Positions 62,540 through 64,000 of a stretch of DNA of 64,000 bases are shown here, piece after piece; positions within the stretch are counted from its first letter, which is position 1; every line of letters starts with the position of its first letter. The position numbers and the translations under genes are program-made. Under the pieces are notes generated by a model. It was not told where the DNA came from. It saw nothing but the letters and a program-made list of their open reading frames with translations, and did not search any database. The stretch is taken from NCBI RefSeq assembly GCF_000485595.1, contig NW_014577341.1:13197-77196 (forward strand), given 5' to 3'. The DNA is from Priapulus caudatus (taxonomy: Eukaryota; Priapulida; Priapulimorpha; Priapulimorphida; Priapulidae).

Positions 62540-62545
62540 CGTGTA

Positions 62546-62588
<43 letters not shown>

Positions 62589-62875
62589 TATATATATATG
62601 GATGAAGAGAGAGAGAAGAGGAGAGAGAGAGAGAGAGCGAGAGTGAGAAGAGAGCGAAGATGGGAGAGAGAGAGAGAGAGAGAGGTCGAGAGAAGAGAGA
62701 CAGAGAGAGAGGGGAGAGAAAGAGAGAGAGAAGAGAGTGAAGAGAGAGAGAGAGAGAGAGCGAGCGCGCAGAAGAGAGAGAGGAAAGAGAGAGAGAGAGC
62801 AGAGAGAGAGAGAGGAGAGAGAGAGGAGAGAGAGAAAGAGAGAGAGAGAGAAAGGCGCGCGCGGCAGAGAGAGAC
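62540..62875. repeat. (TA)n and (GA)n microsatellites
   Basis: TATATA runs (62545-62598) followed by about 275 bp of degenerate GAGAGA purine tract. Arg/Glu- and Ser/Leu-rich frames are artefacts. Confidence 0.95.
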
Positions 62876-64000
62876 CGGTGAAGCGGAGGGACATGGAAAA
62901 ATACCGTTTTGTATTCGCTGCGCATAATAGTAATAGTTGAATGCATATAATGACGATCATTGTAGGTATGAACTCACATTCGTTCTTCCTAGCATAAGAA
63001 TTAAGGAAACTCCAATTCTGTTAGACACCTGTTAATCCTTGGCTCTTCGTTTCTTTATTCCATCAACGTTTTTGAGGCATCTGTAAGACAGTAATAGAAT
63101 ATGATATACTAGCGCGAATCAACAGATATGATACCGACAGCAAGAGTTGGTTGATATAAGAGAATAGGATAAAAATTTCAATCTGATCGCGAATGACTTC
63201 TTAATTTGATAGCATATAACTTGTTCGATTAAGCCAAAGTTAATAATAATATATTAATATATTATATATTATATATATGATATATATATATTAATTTTCT
63301 AATTTTAGCATTGAAGTTCGCGTTTCTAAATTCATCGAAAAACTGATATGCCATTTGCTTTTAACCTTTCGCTGCCGTGGTTAAACAATCTTTTCCGTTT
63401 CACAGTAGAAACAGACCATTCTGAAATGGTACCGCGTTAGTCATAAGCTCTGTTCAGTTATGACGCACTAATTAGTTGCAAACAGCGGGCTCAAAAGTAA
63501 ATTTGTAATCAAACTGGAATGGCCTGAGTAGGTTGGTATAATAGTGAGTGATACCCCCTAAATCTGCTGCAGCTGGATGAAAATTGCCGTCGGCACGTTA
63601 TATAGTGGAGTACGTTTTACGAAGGCGTGTCTAAAAAAGGTTGGCCAACGTTGTTGATTGGATGGCTTAGACGCGTGGCAGTCGTGCCTGCGCTATTCAT
63701 AGGTACGTATTCTAGTAGGACTACATATATAGATGGTTCATCTAACATGCGTCTAAAGCAGAGGAAATTGCTCCGTACCCCGTGATTGGAGGAATAAAAT
63801 AGACGCCGCCCACTTTTCATCTTTGGTTATTTCTATGGAGCATTCATCCGACCGGTAAGCACGCGCGTGTTCCGCTAGACTGTTCCTGCAGGGAGTCAGC
63901 AGAAAGCTGGCAGCAGGCCATGCAGCAGGGGGGAGGAGGTGGTACGGAGAGGGAGGAAAGAAGGCCGGCAGAAAGAAGGTGGTACGGAGAGGGGGAGGTG
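62876..64000. other. No gene seen; purine repeat at the end
   Basis: AT-rich sequence with a TA tract at 63250-63290. The last 80 bp is G/A-rich, with GGTGGTACGGAGAGGG occurring twice (about 63939 and 63979). A gene could start beyond the window. Confidence 0.5.

Overview
This window is nuclear DNA of an animal, most likely a marine invertebrate. It has spliced genes with GT-AG introns, metazoan housekeeping proteins (ACTR6, RPS11, RPL36A), a canonical tRNA-Pro with a Pol III terminator, TTAGGG-type interstitial repeats and many non-autonomous DNA transposons. I cannot place the phylum from the sequence. Repeats dominate, and there are three N gaps (2002, 15549-15559 and 38252-38276). Several blocks recur as near copies that differ mainly by single-base indels, so parts of the assembly are probably unresolved haplotypes or poorly corrected long reads.  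Layout: 1-8000 is gene-free satellite and microsatellite DNA. It holds (TC)n, a GTATAACAATG minisatellite, Z-DNA-like ACGCGTGTA repeats, head-to-head telomere-like arrays, a 2-kb satellite built on AGCGCGTAATCGCGTACG, and a minisatellite that switches from purine-rich to pyrimidine-rich. A block of about 1.8-2.3 kb occurs twice. 8000-11500 holds tandem repeats and nested mobile elements. 11500-18700 holds an apparently intronless kynurenine-aminotransferase-like gene in two copies joined across a gap; copy 1 carries a 178-bp internal inversion and copy 2 lacks its 5' half. 21152-24524 is RPS11 (4 exons), with a long foldback element in intron 1. A tRNA-Pro(AGG) lies at 25492-25563.  26763-43648 holds an unrecognised small spliced gene, then a gene with two RWD-like domains and a RING-like zinc finger. 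The long intron of that gene contains two exons of another unrecognised gene, several transposons, and a noisy inverted copy of the gene's own 5' region. ACTR6 (12 exons, minus strand, 55746 to 45425) and RPL36A (5 exons, plus strand, 55844 to 60287) diverge from a shared 97-bp promoter. The distal end (60.3-64 kb) has more elements, a GC-rich unassigned coding-like patch and simple repeats.  Functionally, the recognised genes are housekeeping: two ribosomal proteins, a subunit of the SWR1/SRCAP chromatin remodeller, a PLP aminotransferase and a tRNA. I see no operon-like system, CRISPR array or viral gene. The most unusual features are short foldback elements with telomere-like cores (two with 9-bp target duplications), the precise inversion inside the aminotransferase gene, and the nested and inverted arrangement around the RWD-RING gene. 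The introns of the two ribosomal-protein genes and ACTR6 are crowded with TA-, TTAA- and 8-bp-duplication elements.
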